This document shows, piece by piece, positions 12,073 through 24,105 of a DNA stretch of 64,000 nt (its first letter is position 1; each line of letters begins with the position of its first letter). Origin of the DNA: Triglochin maritima (Eukaryota > Streptophyta > Magnoliopsida > Alismatales > Juncaginaceae); the NCBI GenBank assembly GCA_963682175.1, contig OY821781.1, positions 40,127,254 to 40,191,253 of the forward strand. Reading direction: 5' to 3'. The notes beneath the pieces were generated by a model. The model was given only the letters and a program-made list of their open reading frames with translations, made no database searches and was not told the DNA's origin. A program made the translations under genes and the position numbers.

Positions 12073-13440
12073 ATTGTAATATAGACTAGCTAATGGCTAT
12101 CGAATACATTACAATATCAAGGTAAGAAAACATTTTCTAATCACAACCTTTTTGAATTTTAGCAACATTTAGCATCTTCAAACTCTTGTGATTCTTGTCA
12201 TTTTAATTATGAGGGAATGCGACCTATCCTCGTAAGAAAAACGTTTTCCCAAAACCGAGCGAGGGCTCTAGGTAATGTTAAGGAAACTTATTTTCATTTG
12301 ATATGAGACACGTTTATCCATTGTATTCACAACTAAACATACTTGGGTTCACTAGGGTGAAACACACCTCATATATTTAATTGTGGCACAACAACAGACA
12401 ACCATTATATCTCCCAATATTCCCAAAGATGGAGGGAGCTATCTCCCGCTAAGGGCGAGCAGAGTATCCCTCGATCTATGGCTGCTAGTGGATGAAATAA
12501 GAAGGAAATTTATTCTTAATTTTTGTTTGGACAATTTAACATGTGATTTAGAATTTTAGGTTATCATGCATATTATTAATCATACACATCCTAACATTCA
12601 ACACATTCATCACATGCATAGCAAGATAAAAATAGAAATTAAACATTCACACAATCCACATCGTGTGAGTTTATATGTTCCCTTCGATCCTCGATCCCCG
12701 ATCCCCGATCCCCGATCCCTGATCTTCGATCCTCGATCGATGCGCTACAGTGGCGACTTCCTCTTGCACCGGAGATGTAGATTTTACAGAAAATAAACAT
12801 GCTCCTCACATTCGATAAAAAACCGACTAGTGCAAGTCCTATGTAAAAACCTCTCATATGCAAATGCAATTATCTAAAAGACGGAAAGAGAGAGAATTTT
12901 GGCTTTTACATACATAAGCCCCTGTATAATAATGATTACATACATTCATAATTGCTGATTTGGAACATATAAACCCACAATTCCTGCAAAGACAACTCGA
13001 GCATCCATGCACGCAATATCGCTATAAACTATCCAACCTAGTTTATCAAGCATCTAGAATCCCAAACAATTATTTGAAAAACATTTTGAAATCCATTAAA
13101 ACGTTTTTCATGCATCCATAGTTCAAAATTAATTATGAACCGTTGTCCATCCGATTTCCAATGGAAAGATGAATCGCAATTTTTCGGTTTTGTTGATTCT
13201 CTTACAAAATAATCGTTTATACTTAAAACGAAATTATTGCAAGTTAGACAAATGTCTAAATCTTAATTCTAATAATTACATGGCATGTTTTAAACACTTA
13301 AAACATTCAGAACGAATTATTATGGAGAATTAGATCAACAAACATCCATAGACCGAAAAACCTGTAAATCGAATTGTTTAAATCCTAGCTGGTAAACTAA
13401 ATTCCTTTACAGCCATAAATCATGAGAAAATTGAACCCTA
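12073..13440 (-). other. Copia untranslated leader
   Basis: This is the region between the primer-binding site and the gag start. It is AT-rich with many stops in all frames and no domain. It contains the 8-bp microsatellite listed next. A long untranslated leader is common in large plant copia elements. Confidence 0.6.
12683..12743. repeat. 8-bp microsatellite (CGATCCCC-type)
   Basis: About seven consecutive units of the form CGATCCCC, with variants CGATCCCT, TGATCTTC and CGATCCTC, lie inside the copia leader. Slippage is the likely origin. Confidence 0.85.
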
Positions 13441-13453
13441 AGCTCTGATACCA
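13441..13453 (-). other. Primer-binding site (tRNA-iMet type)
   Basis: Read on the minus strand this is TGGTATCAGAGCT, the usual plant primer-binding site complementary to the 3' end of initiator tRNA-Met. It lies one base inside the LTR edge at 13455, which fixes the element's orientation as minus. Confidence 0.9.
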
Positions 13454-13454
13454 C

Positions 13455-15570
13455 TGTAGGATTTCATGTTTAATTATACATATATATTTTTCGAATTTTC
13501 ATGTATAATAAGGATCTATTACAATTTTCTTCGATTTATTTTATGCATGCATCGGTTTGTTTTAACAACTAGTTTCAAAAACTTATTAAAACAAACACAA
13601 AGGGACTCCGAAATTCATACCTAGAAGTTCTCAAAAACTTCTTGATGTTTCAGAGACGTTGAGGAAGCCAATCGTCGCTTCTCGTTGCGCCGGATGCCTC
13701 CGAGTGCTCACCGAAACCCTAAACAAGGATGGAGAGAAAGGAGCTAGACAATCAATCTCCAAACAAGCATAGAATCTAGCTACAAACCCCTTCCTTAGCC
13801 TCTGAGATTTCTCCTTCAAAGACTTAGAAAAACTAAGAGAATTTTCGTGATTTTTTGTGGTGAATTAGGAGAGAAAATATTTAGCAAACTTCTAAGGACC
13901 TATTTATAGGCTCCAATCTTATTCTCAATCATGACTATTCTTAAGCCACGAATTCTTGACATTTTCTCTCACAAACTAATTCCATAATGCATTATATGCA
14001 CCCACAAAACGTTTGACCAAGTTTGGAGCTAATCCAACCATTGATCAAATTAATCTCTTAATTATCAAAGGCAGAAAATCGATCGTGCTTCGGTTTACCG
14101 AGTCCCACTCGGTTAACCGAATATGTTCACGATTGTTTAATCGAGTACGTGACGGATGACCGAATCTTAAGGAGAAAAATTCTCCTTAACCGATCAGATT
14201 AATTCTCGTCCAAGACCGAGTGCTATTCGGTTAACCGAAAATCTCGGAATTTGACATTGTTCGGTCGACCATTTCTGGTTCGGTACACCGTACCAAAGAT
14301 CCAGGCACTTTGGTCAAGTTCGGTCAATCAGCTACGACTATCCGTTCCACGTTCGGTTGACCGATCCATAGATCCTTCGGTCGACCGAACCATAACGGAT
14401 TACCGAACTTCTACCCGATTTTGCCTTTTTCAAATTTTGGATTTATTTCCATCAAAATTTGAACTTTTGGGGTTTTAGCAAATTCACAACTTATGCAATA
14501 TATTATCCTATGCAATAATAAATTATTGCACCCCATAATATATCCATCTCATATGAATTTATCATGATTTTAATTATGTTATATGCAACATAATTGATTT
14601 TACTCGTTCACCACATGAGTCATATTTTCTATAGGAAACCCGACTCATCATATGAACCAAAAATCAAGCTTCTTGTTTCCCGGTTTTTGCGGTGTGACCT
14701 ATGGGAGGATCTAGACTAAGTTGGCAGTGATATTAAGAGCTTAATATCACAAGCTATAAGCGGTATCTAGCTACACATTATAGCTCCCAATTAGTTAGAT
14801 GTCTTAATTCCACTCAAACCAAAACCTGATCCATTTAGTGAGGGAGTGCACCACTTGTGTCCGTCCCTTGCCTCATGATATTAAGAATACACACAAAGTA
14901 GTATTGTGTCATCTTTGTATTAGTATTCATTTCTTGATCTCTTTAAGCTAGTTATAAATATGTGACTTAACTCAAATCACATTGTGCACATTATAACTTG
15001 GCTTTATCAAGGGGCCCACTAATATCATCACTCAATTAAGAGGGGCAATGATAATTTTTTGACTAACTATCTTCTCCAACGAAAGTTATGCTTAACCAAC
15101 TAATGCATTTACACTACACTCATCGATAGCTCAAGACACTAGTCTAATTAAGAACTCCTTAAGCGATCGGATATAAGTCTCATATCAAAGGACCGAAGAC
15201 ACAGTAAAATATTAATGACACAGAAACACATTTCTATAATATTTTACCTATTAGGTCTATTCAGTATACAAAAGTAATATTTTCCTCTTTTGCATACCCG
15301 TGTCGTCACTCACTTGTAGAGCTACAATGATCTATGACCTACACGACAATCTTAACTCGGTAATTAATGTCCCATGTTAATTACCATGATTGCGAATATA
15401 TTTTGTTTTATGTAAACCAATATCTTTTAGAGCTCTACGGTTAAGGACCAAGAGCCTCTTCCTTAACACTTCTAAAAGACGAATCACATAAACAAGGAAC
15501 AAAATGATTTCTCATTCAATTCATAATAATTGACATTTAAAAGTAAAACTTTTAGAACACATTCCCTTCA
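13455..15570 (-). repeat. Copia 5' LTR (2116 bp)
   Basis: On the plus strand it begins TGTAGGATTTCATG and ends ATTCCCTTCA, with TG...CA ends. The same LTR in opposite orientation forms the solo LTR at 53780-55847, and long stretches match closely. CGGTCGACCG-like palindromes lie at 14220-14400, inside the part that differs most from the solo copy. Confidence 0.9.
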
Positions 15571-16377
15571 GAATATAGGTAAGGCCTTGATATTTTTGGT
15601 CGAATGGGGCCCCTCAGTCATTCGACCGTTGCCTTGATTTTGACTTTGACTTAGTCTTATTTTGACAGTCTAGCAATCGACATGTTTATACCATCTATTC
15701 GACTTTTGGGGCTTGAGTTGTGAGCCTAGAGTTTGACCGATTATAGGCGTACGTTAGACCGATTCCTTGGGAGCGATTGACCAGTATACCTTTCTCGGTC
15801 CACAGTTTGGGTCCAGAACTGAATTCTTGTTCTTGTGGAGTGTCAACTCTATCCATGGAAATTTGTGTCCTCGCCTAGAGCGTGAGCCGGGATGTGATGG
15901 TGGGTGTGTTTATCGTGTCTGCCCAGGGACCGTCGTGTGGAAGAGTGTGGACACTCGGGACGTGCCAACTCTGCACGATAGACTGTGACATAGTGTATGA
16001 TGTTGCACGGCTTTACGGTGGAAGATGACCTTCCAGACTTCGGTCTGAATGAGTTGAATTGCCGGCCTTATGGGTGACAGATACCTTCGACTGGCCTCGA
16101 TGGCGATGTTGTATCGTCGGATGTTGTTCAGGATGAGATGTCCCAGCCGATGTTGTTCCGGTGGGAGTGTTGTCTGTTGTTGTTTCGGACGAGATGACCC
16201 GATCGTTGTTGTTCCGACGGATGTATACTGGCCGATGATGTATTCTGGCAGGTGGTATAGCTGTAGCAATGCCAGGTGAGATGGACCGACCTGAGCGTCG
16301 GCTCCGTCGGTGAGGTGTTGACCTCGAGATTGAGTTGATTCTACTGACACGGACGTGCCTCACCAAACCCCATGTTT
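15571..16377 (+). mobile_element. GTCGACC-family LTR fragment
   Basis: This fragment matches 33501-34270 closely (start GAATATAGGTAAGGCC, end CCCCATGTTTAGTATA) and 45590-46450 more distantly. Its left side is cut by the copia insertion. Its right side ends abruptly at about 16377, where CACTA transposase sequence begins. It contains degenerate repeats of GATGTTGTTCCGG, giving accidental open frames on both strands that I do not call as genes. Confidence 0.8.
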
Positions 16378-18334
16378 AGTATATATCATCTTGTCCTTAA
16401 TGATTCTGGTCCGAAACAACCTGGAAACGGCATCGATGTGTATTTAAGACCTTTAATTGATGACCTAAAGAGATTGTGGGATGACGGAGAGTCAGTTTTT
16501 TATTCTTATCGTCAGGAGTCGTTCGTAATGCGGGCAATGATATTTTGCACGATTAATGACTTTCCAGCTTATGGTAATCTGTCTGGATATTCAGTCAAAG
16601 GTCATAAAGCTTGTCCAATTTGCGAAGAAAATACATGTTCTTTGCAACTAGTTAATGGTTCTAAGACTGTCTATCTTGGTCATCGGGGATTTTTGCCAAA
16701 CTCTCATCCTTATCGTAGGTTGAAGAAGGCATTTAACGGAAAACAGGAGTTTCAAAATCCACCAGTTGAAATCAGCATCGAAAAGGTGTACGAACGTGTA
16801 ATGAACATTAAATGTGAATTTAGAAAACCGTACAAACGAGCAAACAACAAAAGTAGTTGGAAAAAAATATCCATATTTTTTGATCTCCCTTACTGGAAAA
16901 CTTTAGAAGTTAGACATTGTATTGATGTGATGCACGTAGAGAAAAATGTTTGTGATAGTCTTGTTGGCACTCTATTGAACATACCTGGTAAAACCAAAGA
17001 TGGATATAATGCAAGACTTGATATTGTTGATATTGGTATACGAGCAATGTTGGCACCAGAGAAGAAAGGAGAAAAGAACTCTCTGTCAGTGTTTGCACGA
17101 TGTAAGGGTTCCACAAGGTTATTCTTCAAATATCAGTAGTCTTGTTGTTATGAAGGATTTTAAACTTGTGGGGATGAAGTCTCACGATTGTCACACTTTA
17201 ATGCAACAGTTGTTACCTGTAGCACTGAGATCCATATTAACGAAAGATGTTAGACATGCAATAATAAAGTTGTGTTCCTTTTTCAATAAGATTTGCAGTA
17301 AAGTGGTCGATCCTGTGCAGTTAGATAAGTTACAGAATGAAATTGTGGTCACATTATGTCAGTTGGAGATGTTTTCCCCGCCTTCTTTTTTCGACATTAT
17401 GATTCATCTTGTTATTCGTTTGGTTAGAGAAGTTAAATTGTACAGACCAGTTTTTTTAAGGTGGATGTATCCTTTCGAGTGTTATATGAAAGTGTTGAAA
17501 GGTTATTGCAAAAATCGTCAAAGGCCAGATGCTAGTATTGTTGAAGGATACATAGCTGAGGAGGTTATCGAGTTTTGCACTGGATACCTAGCAAACACCA
17601 AAACTGTTGGACTTCCGAAGAATCGTCATGATAAATGTGCCGATGGTAAAGGGACACGTGTATGAAAATGTTAAATCCAAATGGCGATGACTTAATGACA
17701 GCATTTTTTTACGTGTTGTGCAATTCGAATGAAGTTCAACCTTACCTAAATGAACACATGAAGTTTCTAAAGGAAAGAAATCCTTTGTGGAGTGATCAAC
17801 AAGTAATTAATAGTAACAATAAGAATTTCATCTCTTGGTTCAAAAATCTGGCTTACAAGCGTGATGTTTCTGAGACAATACAATGGTTGGCCTACGGTCC
17901 GCATTCTGTTGTTATAAGTTATAGTGGTTATGATATCAATGTATATTCGTTCTACACAGGTTGTGAAGATGCGAAAAGTGTTGTTCAGAACAGTAGCGTC
18001 ACCTTAATTGCAGAGTCTTTGCATGTGTCTAGTTTTAAAGACAAGAATCTTGTATACGCCGACATGTCCTATTACGGTGTAATTGAAGACATATGGGAGC
18101 TAGACTTTGTTAAATTCAAAGTACCTGTATTTAGATGCAAGTGGGTTGATAATAAAAATGGAGTTCGAGTGGATGACTATGGGTTCAGTTTAATTGATTT
18201 TTCAAAAAAAAAGTATAAAGGAGAACCTTTTATTCTTGCTTCCCAAGCGAAACAAGTCTTCTATGTGGCTGATCCATGTGATAACAAATGAGCAGTAATT
18301 CTGGAAGGGAAGAAAAAATTGTATCAGATGATAG
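16378..18334 (+). pseudogene. TNP2-like CACTA transposase, truncated and disabled
   Basis: Recognisable parts in order: the transposase core from SGPKQPGNGIDVYL through NDFPAYGNLSGYSVKGH and CPIC to HCIDVMHVEKNVCDS (16400-17080, Transposase_21 family), then a DUF4218-like part (LLPVALRS..., MYPFECYMKVLKGY, AEEVIEFC; 17200-17610), then a DUF4216-like part (YYGVIEDIWELDF, FKVPVFRCKW, QVFYVADP; 18070-18290). The N-terminal zinc-finger-like domain and early core are absent. Lesions: frame change near 17085, frame change near 17655, a TGA where family members have Trp at 18288-18290, then the LTR element at 18335. The last codons resume at 26931. In life this protein would cut and move the element by binding its ends. 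Confidence 0.88.
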
Positions 18335-21145
18335 TGTAACGCCCCCGATCTCGCGGGTACGCACACTGGGAAAGACTACAAGTGTCGCGATCAGAGACCT
18401 CCGCGACGACCGAAGGAGTTACAAAAGACAGACCAACAACGACTCGACAATACGTAGAGAGATCATACATGGATAGACTAATCATAAAACATGACTGAAA
18501 GGTGAGAGATTATCCATATATGGTAACAAGGTCAAATACATTACATCGAGTTCAAAAGGGAAATACATCATAAATAATGCGGAAGCAAAAGACAAACTGA
18601 AGAATCTGGTCGACGTGTCCCTCGTGTACAGAATCTTCGACTACTCGTCCAGTCTACCCTGTAGGAATCTAAGTACCTGCAAGCACCGCATCAACATATG
18701 CGTGAGTTTTCAATAAAGAAAACCCAGTATGCCCCTGGCCCAATCGGAGTTATATGGAAGAATGCATGCAATCTATCTAAGACAAAAGCATCTGAAACAG
18801 AAACAGAAAAGCACATAATGCAACAGAAGGCTACGACTCCATAAGCCGTGCCAGTCGGGCGCACCCGAATCATTCCTCAATAGGAACCAGAACACCAGCC
18901 TCGCTGGTCAAAGGCGATCACTCGACAGTGACCCACCGCTCGGCACAAAGCGGTGCGCCGGATAAGTGTCCCAATTCGCGGCAAGTGACCTACATGGTGC
19001 CATCGCGAACTTGGGAATACCTACCCTGAGATAGAATGGCAGCGCGCCTGCCCATGACTTATCTTACGCCTGGCCTCCCAACGTGAAGGTCTTATGCGAA
19101 TGGCCTCTCTAGCTAGAGGACCCACTCGTGGCCCGTCGGCCCAAAAATAGAATGTGCCCAGAATTATTAACCAGATTAAATGCGATGCAAGCTACTTAAG
19201 CATCTAAAATCTAATGCATCTATAGTGTGTGGAAAGAGCTCAAGGAAAGGTATCCGGATACCCTCATAACAGCCCCCAAACAAATTAAAATCAGAACATC
19301 CCAATCAGGAATCAAACGAAACTCACAACAACAAGCAATCATAACCGGATCGGCAAATCAAGATAATAGCTAATCGAGTCATCTACGGGTCATGATAAGG
19401 ATGTTATAAGGTCTGATATCCTAAGGGTCATACATAACCATATCATAACACTTCACTTCAGTAACATATAGACATGAGAGACGCAATAGGATGATGCAGT
19501 ACAACTAGATATATCAAAATCACATTCCACAATAATCGATAGCATTCATCCTTAATTTCAGAGTTTATATGCGATGATAACTAAAATCTCAGAGCATGAT
19601 CAGAGTTTATATAGGTATGGATTACATGTATATCAGTAGGATAATCATGTTGGAATATGCATAAAATTATCAGTAGACGATATAGATCTCTAAACTAGCA
19701 TACATGCATGTAACGGGTTAATGTGTTGCTTTAGAACATGACACGATCAGCACATGATATGAGAGAGCCCGTTTACATTCATAAGTGCATGCATGACTAC
19801 AACATCAGGAATACACACACATCAGATCATATAACCACATTATATCTGCTATTGAAACACAACAAGTCATATAAAGCAAAACACATTCAACGCATAGAGC
19901 ATGATAACTAACAAAAGACAAGCTAACAAGTTCAATCGACTCAAACCGATGCATGAGCCCTTAACCACTCCAACCCACGTGCTTAGAGTATCCCTCTCAG
20001 GCCGTCTATGGTGGGAGAGGGTCAGTAGAGATCCATCCAAGCAGCTCAACCCAACAACCGAGCAAGCAGATGCACATGGTGCACTAACCGCATGGCTAGC
20101 CCATTCAAGTGCATGCTGCTCAGACCGAGCTAGCCCATCTAGATCCCCCTCACCCCTAGCCTCCCTAGGGTTGTTCCACACCTTTTCCTGACCCTTGCCA
20201 CCGTCTAGAAGGGCTGGACCAGCCAGCTGATCCAAACAAAGAGTCAAAAGGGTTGAAGACAGATCCTAGTCGGATCTTGTGTGCACCAGCCACACCCAAC
20301 CAGATCCGTGTCCACCCCAAAACTCAGCCCAGAAGAAACCTCATCACTCCTGGTTGGATCTCACCGGACCTCACCGGAACCCCGGTCCCTCTGGCTGCCC
20401 CACAGCCAGCCCCATCTAGCGTATGCTCCATGCGCACGCTAGAAGGGAACTCGGTTGATGGTGCAACGGATTGCACCAACCACCAACATGGTGTTGTCTG
20501 GCCCTCCAGCCAACACCCCCTCCCATACAACTCTTCAAGGGTCAGGAGCATACCTGAATTCACGAAAAACTTTGCCCGAGATTACCGGAGATCAGCCCAC
20601 CCAGATCTTCGTCTAGTTGCTCCCAGAAGATGCACTCTAGCTTGCTCCACTTGACTCGTCGGAGCTCCAACCACTAGCACACCGGAGAGGGAGATGGATA
20701 GGGTCTTAATTTCGTGGGTGAGGGAGTGAGAGGGTAGGGATGGCTTGGGTTGAGGGGGTTTTGTTTGCAAACAACCCTCCAACTTTCATAGGCTTCATGG
20801 CTATTCAAGTCACATTAAGGCATGCCAAAATGGCACCATTCCGAAGGCATCCAAAAGCCACGAAAATGCACATCCAAACCCTACTGTATCCCTTCCAATT
20901 CCATGCAACTTCAACACGGTTTTAGTCCAAAATCGGCCCTACACTCACTCGGGCCCAAATTGAGTCGATCGAGTCAAACAACTGCGCGCTCGTCCGATGT
21001 GTCGCACCCGATCGTCCAACGAGAAATCTGATCAAATCTACTCAAACAAGCATGCCATAACACAATTTGACATTCCAAGAAGTCAATTATGCATAACCGC
21101 GGAGAGTGGACTTATTATTATTATAGCAGGAGAGCGGGTCTTACA
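18335..21145 (-). repeat. LARD 3' LTR (left copy)
   Basis: It begins TGTAACGCCCCCGATC and ends GCGGGTCTTACA. Open stretches inside (such as 19867-20654 on either strand) recur in the other LTR and have no domain, so they are not called as genes. Confidence 0.9.
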
Positions 21146-21185
21146 ACCTACCCCCCTTAAATAAATTTCGTCCTCGAAATTTGCT
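21146..21185 (-). other. Polypurine tract with chromovirus-type 3' motif
   Basis: On the minus strand this reads TTTCGAGGACGAAA followed by AAGGGGGGTAGGT directly against the LTR. A TTTCG..GACGAAA motif just before the polypurine tract is typical of Tekay/Del-type chromoviruses. Confidence 0.8.
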
Positions 21186-24090
21186 ATCCCTAACTCTTAA
21201 CAAGAGCTCTGGATACAAACTCCTTACATCATCCTCCCGATAAAAAACATGCAATAACAACAAAAACAAGGGGCACCACAAAAATATTGCCATCAATGGC
21301 CATAAGACAATGAAATACAAGTGTTATGATAGCCATAGATTCTGAGAACTAACCATGACAAATCACATGAATCCAACAACTAACAACCTATATACGTATG
21401 ACCTAACAATAGCAAGCTAATCATGCATCATCATAATGTCTATTGACAACAAACTAATTAGGAAGATCACACAAAATACAATCACTAAACATACATGAAC
21501 ATATAATATATTTATATCTATATGCACAAGGTGTATGAGAACAACAAATAAAACATGGAATTATTGACAAGATCTTGATAGACAATACCCATGCACAAGA
21601 TATATCTAGGTAGCAATTAAATCAGGTGCTAATAACAAGATCTCCATGCGTTTATATATCTACATGCACATGATGTATGAGGATAGCAATTAAGTCGTGT
21701 AATCATAATAAGATCTCGATGACTAAATATATATGGGCATGATGTATCTACGCAACCAATAAATCATGGAATCATAGTCATAATATCACAACACAACTTA
21801 CTTGCAAGCACGACCTGCACTCACGTCATCATACACATAACAGAAGCAACAACAATTATAATAAATTAGGTATAGCACATGCCATAATAATTGTAGATCA
21901 CGGGAATCAAACATGCAACCTGTGGAAGCTATGGTCATGATGAGATGATTACACAACACTTCACTCTACTACAACGCAATCATGGGTTTAGAATTCATTA
22001 ATGCATGAATCTAAGTATGTTTAGTAGATATATGAGACTATATGCATAATACAAGATCCTACGATGCAATCATGATAATACGAGTGATAGGCGTGGATGC
22101 ATAAATGGATGGCAAATCACTTCTGATTCCAAAATTTTAGAGCATAGCATCATGCACATAGTTGAATTAAAATGTTCGGTTAGCCTTTACATGTAGTGCA
22201 ATTTCCTGTTTCCAGAGATGATGTCATGCGTACAAGTATAGCTTCCTAACAATAATCTAAACAAGAATATTCCCACAAATCTAGTTGCTAAATAATACAT
22301 AGGCATGCAACATCTTAACAACCACTTAGTTAGGAAAGAATCACATGTATTTAGCAACTAAAGATATATTAACATGTAGCACCTTAACAACAGTTAAATT
22401 ATGGGATAAAATAAACAATAAAATCAGATCTCAAAGGATAACTATACAAGTATCCGATGTACCTATTTAACAGAAAATGAAACCCACAAAATAACATGTA
22501 TTTAGTATGAGAAACACATCCATAACAAAAAGAGGTATCACAAAAGAGATACTACAAGCATTATATGACAAGAACATTAAATTTCAGACCACATGCACGT
22601 TAGTTCTAGCCACACTCAACATGATCAGAGATGATATGAACATGCACAAGTATATAACAATAAGATAAGGTTATGAAACATGCTTGTGATATGAATAGTC
22701 CAAACCGATTTATAAATTGATCTACATGCATGCATTCAGATTTGCTTACTACTTATAAGCCATAGAATGAGTTGCATAAAACATGGATGAGTTCTGATTT
22801 CATTTTCATGTGAGAGTATAACAAGACATATCAGAGGAGGTATAAGAAAATTAGATTATATATGTGATATGGCTACTGCTGGAACGAAATCAAACTAGAT
22901 TAGCAATCATAGCAATCGACACATATCAGCCCTACCGATTGCATTATCAACTATATGGAATTATGCAACTTATTCTCAGATGAGATGTCATGAATATATC
23001 TTAGGAAATAGTATGATCAGAGCGTATACTTGTATTGGTCGTTAGTGGACTAAAATCAGAATGAGTCATGCTGTATTATTTAGACTTATCAGCTAGATCA
23101 TGCATAGATATAAGGTATGAAATCAGTGATGACTTATGAACTACTGACGTAACAAGTCATGAAATCATGCAAGATTAGGTGACCTAAAATAGTAACAATA
23201 TAAGACCTAAATTAGCAAGCACCTCATGCAAGGAAATCTGGACTCATTGCTAAGTCACACATAGACCTAGGATCAGTGATCAGTAATGATTCATGCAAAT
23301 ATCATCTTAACTAAGTCATGAAATAATGGAGCATGAGTTCTATAATCAGTAACACCCTAGAAAAATCGCATGTTACAGCATGTTAAATACATTAACAGGT
23401 CAACGAAGAAATCATAATTTCAACCACAAGAGGTGGTGGCAAATCACGCACAAAATGCATGCCAACACAACCCCAACTTGCTCCCCACAACCCAGCCTCA
23501 TCCCTTCTGGTTTCTTCATCAAACCAACAAGGAAAGCATGAAGCAAGGGTCGTGTTAGTGGGAGAAAAGCCCAGCCAACCTCTGAAATTCGGATGGTGCT
23601 ACACACTCCACACTATCAGGTGCATCTTCAGTTGTGCACTCCGAACCTAAGATCGGCTAACCCAATGGTGCTGGACTAGACTTCATACAACACTCACTCT
23701 ACATCCTCTTATGCTAAGGGGGTAGAAGCATACCTGAAACTGGTGGAGAAGAGCCTTCGATTTTGCGGGAATCCTGCTGCAACTGCCTCCCATGCTTGCT
23801 AGCTAGTCGCCTCTTGCACTTGCACTTCTTGCTTGCTTGACTGGCTGGACTTGTTGGTGATCTCGACACCAAAACGGCAGAGCAGGCAAGGGACTAATAA
23901 AGGTAGATAGGGCTGGGTGGTTTTGGTCTCCAAGCACACAAGGCAATCCACAAGAAAGCAATTTAACTAATGCAAATATGATCTACCACAATCAGAATGC
24001 AATTCTATAAGATAGGAAATTACCGACCTGGTTTGGGCACGATGCCCCACTGGTGAGTCTTTGGATTCTGTACACTTTAGGGACTGACCT
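21186..24090. other. LARD internal region, non-coding
   Basis: AT-rich sequence with dense stop codons in all frames. It is full of variations on ATGCACATGATGTAT and ATCATGA-type words, and no gag, protease, integrase or RT motif is seen. A GC-richer patch at 23430-23900 is the remainder nearest the primer-binding site. Confidence 0.75.
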
Positions 24091-24103
24091 GCTCTGATAC
24101 CAA
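24091..24103 (-). other. LARD primer-binding site (tRNA-iMet type)
   Basis: On the minus strand it reads TTGGTATCAGAGC, two bases inside the right LTR. It marks 24106-26930 as the 5' LTR. Confidence 0.85.
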
Positions 24104-24105
24104 GT

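Larger units (their letters stand above)
7781..15570 (-). mobile_element. Ty1/copia LTR retrotransposon, 3' LTR lost
   Basis: On the minus strand the order is 5' LTR (15570-13455), primer-binding site (13453-13441), leader, then gag-pol (11935-7825). Protease, integrase, RT and RNase H order is copia-type (integrase before RT). Only about 45 bp lie beyond the pol stop, with no polypurine tract and no 3' LTR, before CACTA sequence begins at 7780. The outer edge at 15571 (GAATATAGG) continues inside a GTCGACC-family LTR matching 33501 onward, so the element had inserted into such an LTR. One deletion could have removed the 3' LTR, the other half of the target LTR and the right end of the adjacent CACTA. 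Confidence 0.85.

Noticed and set aside
15767..16366. Overlapping ORFs rich in Arg, Ser and His on both strands
   Set aside because: They fall inside an LTR fragment and arise from GATGTTGTTCCGG-type repeats; the same ORFs recur at 33.7-34.2 and 46.1-46.4 kb.
16378..18334. Three separate plus-strand genes
   Set aside because: They are consecutive parts of one TNP2-like transposase separated by frame slips, so they were merged into one pseudogene.
19867..20654. ORFs of about 126-133 codons in the LARD LTR
   Set aside because: They recur in the other LTR at 25635-26401 with indels that change the end, and have no domain.
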